From NCBI RefSeq assembly GCF_025751575.1, contig NZ_JAOWLA010000018.1, positions 1 through 64,000 of the forward strand: a stretch of 64,000 bases of DNA, given 5' to 3'. Of the stretch, positions 27,419-36,110 are shown piece after piece. The notes beneath the pieces were generated by a model that was given only the letters and a program-made list of their open reading frames with translations, made no database searches and was not told the origin of the DNA. The position numbers and the translations under genes were made by a program. Source of the stretch: Albidovulum sediminicola (GTDB taxonomy: Bacteria > Pseudomonadota > Alphaproteobacteria > Rhodobacterales > Rhodobacteraceae). The stretch's first letter is position 1, and each line of letters opens with the position of its first letter.

Positions 27419-27852
27419 CTGTCTGCCCTTTCGATCCTGATGCCCCTGCGCCGCGCCTCGTCCCTGGCAAGCGGCGTCAGCCGGTTTTGCGGGCCAAGCC
27501 GCAAGGAGCGCACCCCGTTACCCAGGGCCGCGATGTCGCGTTCCGTGATAAGCGCCTTGTCGATCGTGCCCGGTGGCGTACGGGCCGGGCCTGTGACGAT
27601 CGGCGCAGTGTATGCGGCCCCGACCCTCGCCCCCTCTTCCAGATCGAAGCGATGATCTCCCGCCATCACCCGCGCCGCGAATTCGGGCGAGGCTGCGCGG
27701 CGCAGAAGATCCTGCGCGAAACGGTTCAGCTCGGCACTCGACCCGATGCGGATCCGTTCCGTCTGCGGCGCGGCGGGGGCCGCATCGGCGCGGAGCGCAG
27801 CAATTTCCTCGCGCAAGATGGCACGAATCTCGTCCCGAAGGGCTGACATCAC
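27415..27852 (-). CDS. PduM/EutQ-like microcompartment-associated protein
   Basis: A 145-residue protein whose function I do not know. It has three parts: an N-terminal amphipathic helix (MSALRDEIRAILREEIAALR) followed by an Ala/Pro linker, resembling encapsulation peptides; a middle segment; and a C-terminal motif ITERDIAALGNGVRSLRLG then NRLTPLARDEARRRGIRI. That last pattern (IT..DI...L...TP.AR..A...GI) resembles the end of PduM and the start of EutQ. Position between pentamer and trimer shell genes supports a structural or lumen-organising role. Overlaps both neighbours by four bases. Confidence 0.6.
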   Translation of the reverse strand: MMSALRDEIRAILREEIAALRADAAPAAPQTERIRIGSSAELNRFAQDLLRRAASPEFAARVMAGDHRFDLEEGARVGAAYTAPIVTGPARTPPGTIDKALITERDIAALGNGVRSLRLGPQNRLTPLARDEARRRGIRIERADR

Positions 27853-28460
27853 AACGCCCCTGCATCGCGCAACGCGCCTTCGGCGGCGTTTCTGGCATTG
27901 CGGACATCGGCCTCCGTCCCGGCAAGATAAAGTCGCCCGTTGGCGCCAATCATCCGCATGTCGATCAGCTTCACGTCAGCTTCCTTCTCCGCCTCGTTGC
28001 AGGCGAGGATGGCGTAGGCAGCCGACTGGCATTCCAGCAGGTAGATGCTGTCCCCACCCAGCACCATCGACCCCAGCTTGTTGCGGTTCATCAGGAAGGC
28101 GTGCTGGTCGCTGACATTGGTCACGAGCTTCGAGGCGAGGATCTTCGGCGGCGCCACGTCATCGGCCGTCTTGTCCAGCGCCGAAAGGATCGCCGCCGCA
28201 CCCGCCTGCACCTCGGCGGTGGAGCGGGAGTGGAACTGCAAGGTGCCGAACTGACGTTCGACGACCAGAAGCCCGGCGCGCACATCGGCGCTTTTCAGCA
28301 CGATGTCGGTCAGCGCCTCGACATCAAGGCCAGGCGCGATTTCCACGATCTGTGCGGCCATGCGCAGCCGGGGCAGTGTGCCGCGCATCCAGGTGGAGAT
28401 ATAGGCCAGCGTCTGCGGCTGAAGCTGGTCGATGAAGATGGAGGCCCTGAGGTCGGTCAT
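27849..28460 (-). CDS. Microcompartment shell protein, tandem BMC domain (BMC-T), second
   Basis: A 203-residue tandem-domain shell protein: LRASIFIDQLQPQTLAYISTWM at the start, LLVVERQFGTLQFHSRS ending the first fold, HAFLMNRNKLGSMVLGGDSIYLLECQSAAYA and MIGANGRLYLAGT in the second. Two non-identical BMC-T proteins in one small locus suggest two kinds of pore, for example one for small substrates and one for cofactors. It overlaps both neighbours by four bases. Confidence 0.92.
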   Translation of the reverse strand: MTDLRASIFIDQLQPQTLAYISTWMRGTLPRLRMAAQIVEIAPGLDVEALTDIVLKSADVRAGLLVVERQFGTLQFHSRSTAEVQAGAAAILSALDKTADDVAPPKILASKLVTNVSDQHAFLMNRNKLGSMVLGGDSIYLLECQSAAYAILACNEAEKEADVKLIDMRMIGANGRLYLAGTEADVRNARNAAEGALRDAGAL

Positions 28461-29989
28461 TTCCCGGCCCCCTGAAGGCTGCGAAGTTCTTCGAGGATCA
28501 GCTGCCGCAACGTATCACGGTCGAAACTCTCACGCGCGGGCGGCGGCGCGGCGGCAGGGGCACGCGCGGCGGCCCGGTCCGTCGATACCGCGCTAAGGTC
28601 GATGCCGGAAAGGTCCGCCGGCACATCCTTGCCGTAGGCGATCCGGGTCCATTGCACCAGATGCTGCGGGCCGACATTCTCCCCCACCGAGGACCGCCCG
28701 GCAAAGCCGGTACCGATGGTGAAAGAGGGCGGCAGATAGGTCGCGAAACCCGCCGCGCCCTGAGAGCAGGGCGCATTCACCACCACGCGGTAGACCGGCA
28801 TTTCCTGTGAGAAGCGGACCAGCCTTGCGGTATCGTCGCCGTGGAAGGCCGCCGAATGCCCCGCGCCGCGCCGCGCCGTGTGCTTGGCGAAGGTCAGCGC
28901 CTGCTGGAAATCCACGGCCGAGGTCAGCGTCAGCACCGGGCAAAGCTTTTCGCGGAAGAGAAGATCGTCCTGCCCCGGCGTTGCCACCACGGGCACCAGG
29001 ATCCGGGCCGAGGGGCTGACGCGGATGCCCGCGCGTTCGGCGATCCAGGCAGCACTCTTGCCGATGGACTCGAGGTTCAGGCTGCCCTTGCCGAACAGGT
29101 AATCGCGCAGCCGGTTCGTGTCCGCCTCATTGCAGACATGCGCGCCTGCGCTGCGCAGCGCGCGTTCCATGTTGCCACGATTGCTGTCCAGCGTCAGGAC
29201 GACGCTTTCATTGGTGCAAAGGATGGAATTGTCGAAACTCTTGCTCTCGACCAGACAGCGCGCGGCGGCATCGACCCCGGCGGTCGGATCGACATATGCG
29301 ACCGCATTCCCCGGCCCGACGCCAAGCGCCGGATTGCCCGAGGAATAGGCCGCGCGCACCATTGCGGTTCCGCCGGTGGCGATGATGACGTTGATCCGGT
29401 CGGAGGACATGATGTCCTGCACCAGCGGGATCGACGGTTCCTCGACGCACTGGATCAGGCCCGACGGCGCCCCCGCCGCCTCGGCCGCCTCGGCCAGGTG
29501 GTGCGCCGCGGCCACCGATACCGCCTTCGCGACGGGGTGCGGGCTGATGACGATGGCATTGCGGCTCAGGATCGCCAGCATCGCCTTGTAGTAGACGGTC
29601 GCGACCGGGTTCGTCGCGGGGGCCAGCGCAAAGACCACGCCCGCCGGTTTTGGGAGTTCGACGATCTTGCGCGCCGCGTCGATGCGCGGGGTGACCAGAT
29701 CCAGGTCGCGGTAGTGATCGAGAAGCGCGTGGGTGCAAAGCTCGTTCTTGATCTTCTTGTGCTCGACGACGCCAAAGCCGGTCTCGGTCACGGCGAGGTC
29801 GGCGAAATGGCCCGCCTTCTCATAGCCCGCGCGCGCGACCGCCTCGGCAATCGCCAGCACCGCATCGCGGCTGAAGCTGCGGTAGTAGCGTGCCGCCCAG
29901 GCCGCGCGGCCGACCTTCATCCGGGCGCTGGACAGCGCGCGGTCGGGGACCGATAGACGGGGCGCATCGAATGTCGTGTGTTCGCTCAT
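28457..29989 (-). CDS. Acylating aldehyde dehydrogenase with C-terminal encapsulation helix
   Basis: A 510-residue PduP/EutE-class enzyme oxidising an aldehyde (propionaldehyde or acetaldehyde) to acyl-CoA with NAD. Catalytic cysteine C258 in SFDNSILCTNESVV; LAPATNPVATVYYKAM and GVGPGNAVAYVD are family landmarks. After the enzyme core comes an Ala/Pro-rich linker (about 470-487) and a terminal amphipathic helix, RDTLRQLILEELRSLQG, the pattern of an encapsulation peptide that docks cargo inside the shell. In PduP the signal is N-terminal; C-terminal placement is known for aldehyde dehydrogenases of other BMC types. Confidence 0.9.
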   Translation of the reverse strand: MSEHTTFDAPRLSVPDRALSSARMKVGRAAWAARYYRSFSRDAVLAIAEAVARAGYEKAGHFADLAVTETGFGVVEHKKIKNELCTHALLDHYRDLDLVTPRIDAARKIVELPKPAGVVFALAPATNPVATVYYKAMLAILSRNAIVISPHPVAKAVSVAAAHHLAEAAEAAGAPSGLIQCVEEPSIPLVQDIMSSDRINVIIATGGTAMVRAAYSSGNPALGVGPGNAVAYVDPTAGVDAAARCLVESKSFDNSILCTNESVVLTLDSNRGNMERALRSAGAHVCNEADTNRLRDYLFGKGSLNLESIGKSAAWIAERAGIRVSPSARILVPVVATPGQDDLLFREKLCPVLTLTSAVDFQQALTFAKHTARRGAGHSAAFHGDDTARLVRFSQEMPVYRVVVNAPCSQGAAGFATYLPPSFTIGTGFAGRSSVGENVGPQHLVQWTRIAYGKDVPADLSGIDLSAVSTDRAAARAPAAAPPPARESFDRDTLRQLILEELRSLQGAGK

Positions 29990-31266
29990 GCTGCCCGCCT
30001 GCCGGATTTGAGAAGCTGCCTTGCGCGGGGCATTGCAGAGTCGAAGCGGTCGAGGATCTCCTGGCAGAGGTCGACGTCAAGGACCACGCCCGGCTTGAAC
30101 TGCAACACGCGCTTGTCGAGAGAGGAGAAGATCGCCCAGACCCCGTTTTCGTAAAGTGCCCGCGACACCGCAACCGCGCCTTCGGGGTGGTCGAATTCGA
30201 GCCCCAGCACCACGCCCCGCTGCCGCACGCCCACGAAGATATCGCTGTGGCGCTTCATCATCTCGGCCATGCCCCGCGCGAAGAATTCCGCCACGAAATG
30301 CACGTTCGATATGACTTCGGGCCGTTGCAGCATCTCGATGACATGGTGGCCGACGACGCAGCCAAGCTCGGCGCCCCCGGAGGTGGAGATATGGGCCGCG
30401 CCGTCCTCGATCAGCCAGCCGCCACATTCCTCGTTCACCATGCAGGCGCTGATCGGGTAAATCCCGCCGCCCAGGCCCTTGCCGCAGACGAAGATGTCGG
30501 GCTGCAGGCCATAGCCCTGCCAGCCCCACATGATGCCGGTGCGCATCAGGCCGGTCTGCACCTCATCCGCGATGAACTTGGTGCCGTATTTGCGGCAGAG
30601 GTCCTGACAGGCCTTCAAATAACCGTCGCGCGGCATCGGGAAACCGTAGGTCGCGGGGATCGTCTCGACGATGAAGGCGGCGACGTCACCCTTTCTCAGC
30701 ACCTCTTCCAGCGCGCCTTCATCGTTGAAGGGGACATGGATGAATTCATCGGGGCGGTCGGCGAGAAAGATCTTCGAAAACCGCTCATCCCCGGTGGCGA
30801 CCGAAAGGCCGGAATGGCCGTGATAGCCCTTTATGATAGAGACGATCTTGCGCCTTTTGGTGGCGTAACGCGCTGTTTTCAGGGCTATTTCGACCGCCTC
30901 CGCGCCGCCGGATCCGAAGATCGCGTATTTCATGTGCGGCGCGGTCTTGACCAGCTTCTCCGCAAAGGCGGCGCGTGCGACGGACGGGAACCAGTGGTTG
31001 CCCATGTCGAAATAATCGAGGCCGGATTTCAGCACCTCGACCAGTTCGGGATGCCTGTGGCCAAAATTGTAGGTCCCGCCGTTCAGGTGCAGGTCAATCA
31101 GCCGTTTGCCCGACATGTCGTAGAGGAAGTACCCCTCACGACGGTCGATCACCATCGGCGTGCCGGCATCCCTCCAGAAGCTGACCTTTCCGGGATTCCA
31201 GTACTCTGCCGCCTTGGCGAGAAGTTCCTCCTTCGAGTCAAAGGCGAAGTATCCGTAGTTGAACAC
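29986..31266 (-). CDS. Class III aminotransferase-fold PLP enzyme, probable amino-alcohol phosphate phospho-lyase
   Basis: A 426-residue fold-type I PLP enzyme with Schiff-base lysine K263 (CGKGLGGG), cofactor aspartate D234 (ADEVQTG) and phosphate-binding GSGGAEAVEIA (118-128). In RMM loci a class III member is believed to eliminate phosphate and ammonia from phosphorylated 1-amino-2-propanol, giving propionaldehyde; ethanolamine-phosphate phospho-lyase is a close precedent. The GTG start at 31266 follows GGGAG. It is the first gene of the operon and faces the DeoR regulator. Confidence 0.85.
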   Translation of the reverse strand: MFNYGYFAFDSKEELLAKAAEYWNPGKVSFWRDAGTPMVIDRREGYFLYDMSGKRLIDLHLNGGTYNFGHRHPELVEVLKSGLDYFDMGNHWFPSVARAAFAEKLVKTAPHMKYAIFGSGGAEAVEIALKTARYATKRRKIVSIIKGYHGHSGLSVATGDERFSKIFLADRPDEFIHVPFNDEGALEEVLRKGDVAAFIVETIPATYGFPMPRDGYLKACQDLCRKYGTKFIADEVQTGLMRTGIMWGWQGYGLQPDIFVCGKGLGGGIYPISACMVNEECGGWLIEDGAAHISTSGGAELGCVVGHHVIEMLQRPEVISNVHFVAEFFARGMAEMMKRHSDIFVGVRQRGVVLGLEFDHPEGAVAVSRALYENGVWAIFSSLDKRVLQFKPGVVLDVDLCQEILDRFDSAMPRARQLLKSGRRAA

Positions 31267-31307
31267 CTGATTCTCCCGTCATTCCACATAAATCCTAGCA
31301 TCTAACG

Positions 31308-31368
31308 TTTGACTCGCAACATATTTTGACTGACTACGGGCATTTTTTTGTGGGATTTCTGCCCGTAG
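31308..31368. promoter_or_regulatory. Operator candidates in the BMC/DeoR divergent region
   Basis: The 145-base gap holds a direct repeat TTTGACT (31308-31314 and 31325-31331, 17 bases apart) and a perfect inverted repeat CTACGGGCA (31334-31342) and TGCCCGTAG (31360-31368) around an AT-rich 17-base core. DeoR-family repressors commonly bind such repeats near their own promoter, so this probably controls the microcompartment operon and the regulator together. Confidence 0.6.
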
Positions 31369-31411
31369 CCTCATAAGGTAGGGTCAGAGAGAATCCGGCA
31401 CAGGACCCGAC

Positions 31412-32170
31412 ATGTCGAAGAAGTCGATCCGCCACGACCACATCCTGAGCGCGCTCGAGATCGACCCCTCGATCCGTGTCAGCGCGCTTTGCGAACAGCT
31501 CGGCGTCTCGGCGGAGACGATCCGCCGCGATCTGGCGGAACTTGACGAGACCGGGCGGATCAAGCGGACCTATGGCGGGGCGGTGCGCACGAAGGCGTTC
31601 GAGCCCGCGCTGTCCGAACGCTCGAAGCTGCACATCGAGGCGCGTGAAAAGATTGCGCAACTGGCGCTGTCGCGGATCGGGGACACCCACAGCCTGTTCA
31701 TCGGGGGGGGGGCGACCACGCTGCATTTCGCGCGGGCCCTGCGCGCAATCGACCGTCCGCTGACGGTCCTGACGGCCGCCTTCAGCATAGCAACCGAACT
31801 GTCCATGAACCCTTTGATCCAGGTGATGTCGCTGCCCGGCATCGTCGAGCCGAAGGAGGGGTTGGTCCACGGTGCGGAAACGCTGAAATGCATCGGACAG
31901 TTCCGCACGCCGATCGCCGTGGTGGGCGCGTCCGCGATCGACGAAGACGGCGTGAGCGAGGCACTGCTTCACGCCGCGCAGGTCTACTCGGCGATGATCA
32001 ACCATGCTGATGAGACACTGATCGTCGCCGACAGCTCGAAGCTCGGGAACCGCTCGCTTCAGCAGATCGTCGAATGGAACCGCAACGTCACATTGATCAC
32101 CGACGCGCCGCCGCCGCCTCGGCTTGCCAGCGCCATCCGGCAACGCGGCGGCACTGTGATCTGGAGCTGA
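31412..32170 (+). CDS. DeoR-family transcriptional regulator
   Basis: A 252-residue regulator with the DeoR helix-turn-helix (VSALCEQLGVSAETIRRDLAELDETGRIKRTYGGAV, about 19-54) and the DeoR C-terminal sensor domain (IGGGATTLHFARAL; VVGASAIDEDGVSEA; IVADSSKLG). The sensor usually binds a phosphorylated metabolite; a phosphorylated amino alcohol made by the kinase of the divergent operon would fit. It sits in divergent orientation to the microcompartment operon and is its likely repressor. Confidence 0.88.
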   Translation: MSKKSIRHDHILSALEIDPSIRVSALCEQLGVSAETIRRDLAELDETGRIKRTYGGAVRTKAFEPALSERSKLHIEAREKIAQLALSRIGDTHSLFIGGGATTLHFARALRAIDRPLTVLTAAFSIATELSMNPLIQVMSLPGIVEPKEGLVHGAETLKCIGQFRTPIAVVGASAIDEDGVSEALLHAAQVYSAMINHADETLIVADSSKLGNRSLQQIVEWNRNVTLITDAPPPPRLASAIRQRGGTVIWS

Positions 32171-32384
32171 GGGGGAGCTGTCAGGTCGAGGGGGACCTGC
32201 CTTGCACCACGATTACCTGCGCATTCGCATGAGCTGGCAAATCCCGGCAGCGAATCCGGCCAGCTGCCCCGATGAAGCCGGGAAACTCCAGCCCCGGGCG
32301 ATCCAAGGATGGGTCTCGCTTCAACCAACCGACGGATTCTCCCAAAGGCTGGAGGGAAGCCGGGACGCGGGTCACATCGCGCCC

Positions 32385-32620
32385 GCAGAGCCGACACCGA
32401 ACGCCCACATTCCCGCCTCGGCTGGCAGACCCCCGCCGCCTTCGCCCAGACCTTCATACCGCGACGGGGGCTGACGCTCCGCAACCCGTAAAGCGCCGCG
32501 CCAGCCCCGTTGAACAACCCGCCCGAACAGGCAAAACTCAAACCCGGAGTCTCGCTCACGCTGGATAAAAGCCGGGGGCGACGTCACTTGGAATAAGTCG
32601 GCGGCGCATGATAGCGGGCA
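32385..32620 (+). mobile_element. IS3-type integrase-core transposase 3' remnant
   Basis: The plus strand encodes ADTERPHSRLGWQTPAAFAQ then TFIPRRGLTLRNP before a stop; the RPHSxLGxxTPAxFA pattern is the end of the IS3-family (IS407-like) transposase catalytic domain. A following frame reads AKLKPGVSLTLDKSRG, the usual tail region of the same elements. Nothing else of the element remains. The gap 32171-32384 after the DeoR gene shows no gene. The fragment marks the right boundary of the microcompartment module. Confidence 0.7.
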
Positions 32621-32668
32621 GGATATCTCCAAATATGTGTACGCCTCATGAGCCTGTCTCCTTCCTTT

Positions 32669-33169
32669 TCAGTCTGCCGTGGCGCGCGCAAGGTAGTCGG
32701 AAACCATGTTGCCAAAACTCTGTTCGACGGCGAATTCGAACCCATCTGCCACTCGACATAGAAGCGCCTTGAGGCCGAAAACCTCGGTGAACGTCACCGC
32801 CGTATCGCCGAAGGTCGCCGGATGCAGGTCAAGCGGGCAGGCAATTGCCATGATCTGCGCCGCATCTGGACCGGTGACGTCAAAGAATGTCAGCGTATCC
32901 GATATCCGGACGATACTAATGTCAGCCGGTGCTGCGTCCGGTTTCAGCGCCGCCGACAGCGGTTCCTCACGCTCGATCTCCGCCCGCAGGATCCAGTGGT
33001 TGCGGCCAATGTGATAGAGGCTGTCGCGGTCTGAAACCGACTTCCGGTTGGGTGCATCTGGAAAGGCCGGCAGAATCCGGCCGGCCCATTGCCTGAGAGC
33101 GTCGGGGTCACCCTTCAGATCGAAAAGCGCCGAGATTTCTTGGCGATGTATTTTCACATCATATCTCAT
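32669..33169 (-). CDS. soxG: Sarcosine oxidase gamma subunit
   Basis: A 166-residue SoxG. Recognisable segments: DPDALRQWAGRILPAFPDAPN, GRNHWILRAE and VRISDTLTFFDVTGPDAAQIMAIACPLDLHP. It is a structural subunit of heterotetrameric sarcosine oxidase, which demethylates sarcosine to glycine, giving 5,10-methylene-THF and hydrogen peroxide. Last gene of soxBDAG, one base after the soxA stop. Confidence 0.88.
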   Translation of the reverse strand: MRYDVKIHRQEISALFDLKGDPDALRQWAGRILPAFPDAPNRKSVSDRDSLYHIGRNHWILRAEIEREEPLSAALKPDAAPADISIVRISDTLTFFDVTGPDAAQIMAIACPLDLHPATFGDTAVTFTEVFGLKALLCRVADGFEFAVEQSFGNMVSDYLARATAD

Positions 33170-33170
33170 C

Positions 33171-36110
33171 TCATGATCTCAGCCGCTCGCCTTCCAGGTC
33201 ATGAAACACCGGGGCCGTGATTATCGCGGGGATTGCGCCGTCCTTCAGCCGGGCATACGCGGTTTCCCCATGTCTTGTTCGGCCATTTTCGATCAGACCC
33301 AGACCCACCCACCGATTTTGCACGACACTCCAGACGCAGGCCGTCGTCACACCTTCGGTTGCCTCCTTGCGCCCACCGGGGGTGAGTGGCGCACCCTCTG
33401 GGATCGCGCGGTTGGGATCTAACGGTAGCAGCCCTACCAGTTCGCGCCGTCTGCGTGACCCTTGGCGGCGAAGATCGACCGAGCGCTTGCCAAGAAAATC
33501 CGCCTTCGTCTTCGACATGACCCAACTCATTCCGAGGTCATAGGGGTCAACGGTCCCATCCACCTCATGCCCGAGCGACAGAAAACCTTTCTCTACACGC
33601 AGCACATGGCTCGCCTCGGAACCGACCGGTTCGATATCGAAAGACGCGCCTGCCTTCATCACCCTGTCCCACAGCATGCGCATGTGGCGTGGGGCGACAT
33701 TGACCTCGTAGGACAGTTCGCCGGTAAAACTGACCCGCATCACTCGTGCGGGCAGCCCTGCGACAGTGCCGTCGCGGAATGACATAAATGGGAACGACTC
33801 CGGCGACAGATCGATACTGGTACCGAGTGCCGTCATGACCTCTCGGGCCTTCGGACCGCAGACGGTTGCATTGTTCCACTGGCTTGTGACCGTAGTGACA
33901 TACACCTGCCAGTCGGGTCGCAGTGTCTGGAGGATTTTCTCCATATGCTGGTGTATCGCATCGGCATGCCCCGTCGAAGTTGACACCACCCACCGGTGTT
34001 CATCGATGCGAAAGGCCACCCCATCATCCAGTATCAGCCCGTCATCGGACAGCATCAGACCATAGCGACCGTTCCCAGGTTTCAAGTTGGACATGACGTT
34101 GGTGTAGATGAAGTCAAGAAACCGGGCGACATCGCGCCCCTTAAGCTCAAACGTACCAAGCGGCGAGCCATCATAGACACCAACCCGTTCGCGCACCGCC
34201 CGGCATTCCCGGTTCACCGTGTCCTGAAAGCTTTCGCCCTCGCGTGGGAAGTAACCGGGGCGCCGCCAGCGCGCGCCGGCTTCGTACATGACCGCACCGT
34301 TTGCTTGGTTCCAGGCGGTGATTGGCGTGTGGCGATAAGGGAACAGGACCGATTCCTCACGCAGGCCGGCAATCGCGCCGAACGACACTGGCGTATAGGG
34401 CGAGCGGAAAGTCGTCGTGCCGACATCGCGCAAGTTGACACCGTGATGCTGGGCGATCGTACCGATTATGTTGATGTTGCCGGTCTTGCCTTGGTCGATA
34501 CCCATGCCGCCCGTTGTGTAGCGCTTGACATGTTCGACATTGCTGTAGCCTTCGCGCAGCGCGAGAAGCACATCATCGACCGAAACATCGTTCTGGATGT
34601 CCAGAAATGCCTTGCCGCTGGGACCGGGCGTGTCCACCCGCCACAGTGGCTCGATCGTGTAAGCTATATCGTCGGATTCGGGGACATCGCACGGCCCGGA
34701 GTCGAATCCGCAGGCCGAAGCCGCCTCTGATCCGGCCTCGGCCCCAGTTCTGAGCGCGTCAGCCAACGTCATTCGGCCGGTCGCGGCACCGACGCTGAGG
34801 GTTGGCTGCGCCGGGACATCCGGGACGAAACACGCAATCGTCGGATCATACCGCAGGGTTCCCCGAGATTGCGAAAACAGATGCACCGCCGGGTTCCAGC
34901 CGCCGGAATGCGCCAGAAGATCGCAGCGGATCTCCCGCGCGGTCCCGCCATCCCGGCGCGACACAGTGACCGCGCGGATGCGTTTGCGTCCCTTGGCCGC
35001 AGTTACAACATGGCCAGCCAGAACCTCGATACCAGCAACCTGCTCCAAATTCCTAGCGGACACTGAATCGCGGCAGTCGACGATGGCAGCAATGCTAATC
35101 CCGGCTGCGGCCATGTCCGCGGCCGCCGCATAAGCGCTGTCGTTGTTGGTGAATACTACCGCGCGATTGCCCGGAATCGCAGCATAGCGATTTACATACG
35201 TCTGAACGGCCGAGACGAGCATCACACCCGGTCGGTCATTGTTTGCGAACACCATTGCGCGTTCGATGGCTCCAGTCGCGCAGATTACCTTCCGCGCGCG
35301 CACACGCCAACTGCGTTCTAGAAGCGCACCATGATCTGGTTTGCGTTCATTCACGACCACCAGATTGTGCTCGCGATAGGCCCAGACGGTTGCATTCTGC
35401 AAATGGGTGACGTTATCCATCATCGCCAATTCCGCCACAGCATCCGCGACCCAATCCATGGCCGGTCGGCCATCGATCTGGAGCGTACGGCTCAGCAAGC
35501 TCCCGCCCGCTTCAGTCGCTTCGTCGGCCAAAAACACCCGTGCGCCGGCGCGCCCAGCAACCAGCGCAGCCATAAGACCCGAAGGTCCTGCCCCGGCGAT
35601 TAGAACATCCGCATGGGCATGGCGGGCTTCGAAATGCCCATGGGCAGGCGGATCCGACGGAGCGGCGGCCAGTCCCGCCGCGCGGCGTATGATCGGTTCG
35701 AAAAGATGCCAGCTCGGCCATTTGAAGGTCTTGTAATAGAACCCCGCAGGGATCAGGCGCGCAAACAACTGGTTGATCGCGCCAAGGTCAAACTCGGCTG
35801 AGGGCCAGCAATTGACCGACTTGGCCCGGAGGCCGCTTCTGATCGCGACCGTGGTAATCTGATTGTTGGCCGAAGCATCCGCGCCCTCCAGCTCAACCAG
35901 AGAAGCCGGCTCCTCGACCCCGCTTCCCACGATCCCCCGCGGGCGGTGGTATTTGAAGCTGCGCGCGGTCACAGATACGCCGTTCGCGATCAGGGCCGAG
36001 GCAAGGGTATCGCCTTCAAAGCCGTCGTAGGGCTTGCCGTTGAAGTGAAAACGCAACTTACGATTACGATCGATGCGTCCACCTGTGGGCCGCCGGTAGT
36101 CATGCGCCAT
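33171..36110 (-). CDS. soxA: Sarcosine oxidase alpha subunit
   Basis: A 979-residue subunit with domains in the usual order: N-terminal 2Fe-2S-like ferredoxin fold (FHFNGKPYDGFEGDTLASALIANGV), a dinucleotide-binding oxidoreductase core (VLIAGAGPSGLMAALVAGRAGA near residue 175) and a C-terminal GcvT-like folate-binding domain (GKDVARFLDFIYTNVMSNLKPGNGRYGLM; RVSFTGELSYEVNV; KGFLSLGHEVDGTVDPYDLGM). Start at MAHDYRRPTG (36110) behind GGAGG; it overlaps soxD by 11 bases. Length and domains match the family. Confidence 0.94.
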   Translation of the reverse strand: MAHDYRRPTGGRIDRNRKLRFHFNGKPYDGFEGDTLASALIANGVSVTARSFKYHRPRGIVGSGVEEPASLVELEGADASANNQITTVAIRSGLRAKSVNCWPSAEFDLGAINQLFARLIPAGFYYKTFKWPSWHLFEPIIRRAAGLAAAPSDPPAHGHFEARHAHADVLIAGAGPSGLMAALVAGRAGARVFLADEATEAGGSLLSRTLQIDGRPAMDWVADAVAELAMMDNVTHLQNATVWAYREHNLVVVNERKPDHGALLERSWRVRARKVICATGAIERAMVFANNDRPGVMLVSAVQTYVNRYAAIPGNRAVVFTNNDSAYAAAADMAAAGISIAAIVDCRDSVSARNLEQVAGIEVLAGHVVTAAKGRKRIRAVTVSRRDGGTAREIRCDLLAHSGGWNPAVHLFSQSRGTLRYDPTIACFVPDVPAQPTLSVGAATGRMTLADALRTGAEAGSEAASACGFDSGPCDVPESDDIAYTIEPLWRVDTPGPSGKAFLDIQNDVSVDDVLLALREGYSNVEHVKRYTTGGMGIDQGKTGNINIIGTIAQHHGVNLRDVGTTTFRSPYTPVSFGAIAGLREESVLFPYRHTPITAWNQANGAVMYEAGARWRRPGYFPREGESFQDTVNRECRAVRERVGVYDGSPLGTFELKGRDVARFLDFIYTNVMSNLKPGNGRYGLMLSDDGLILDDGVAFRIDEHRWVVSTSTGHADAIHQHMEKILQTLRPDWQVYVTTVTSQWNNATVCGPKAREVMTALGTSIDLSPESFPFMSFRDGTVAGLPARVMRVSFTGELSYEVNVAPRHMRMLWDRVMKAGASFDIEPVGSEASHVLRVEKGFLSLGHEVDGTVDPYDLGMSWVMSKTKADFLGKRSVDLRRQGSRRRRELVGLLPLDPNRAIPEGAPLTPGGRKEATEGVTTACVWSVVQNRWVGLGLIENGRTRHGETAYARLKDGAIPAIITAPVFHDLEGERLRS

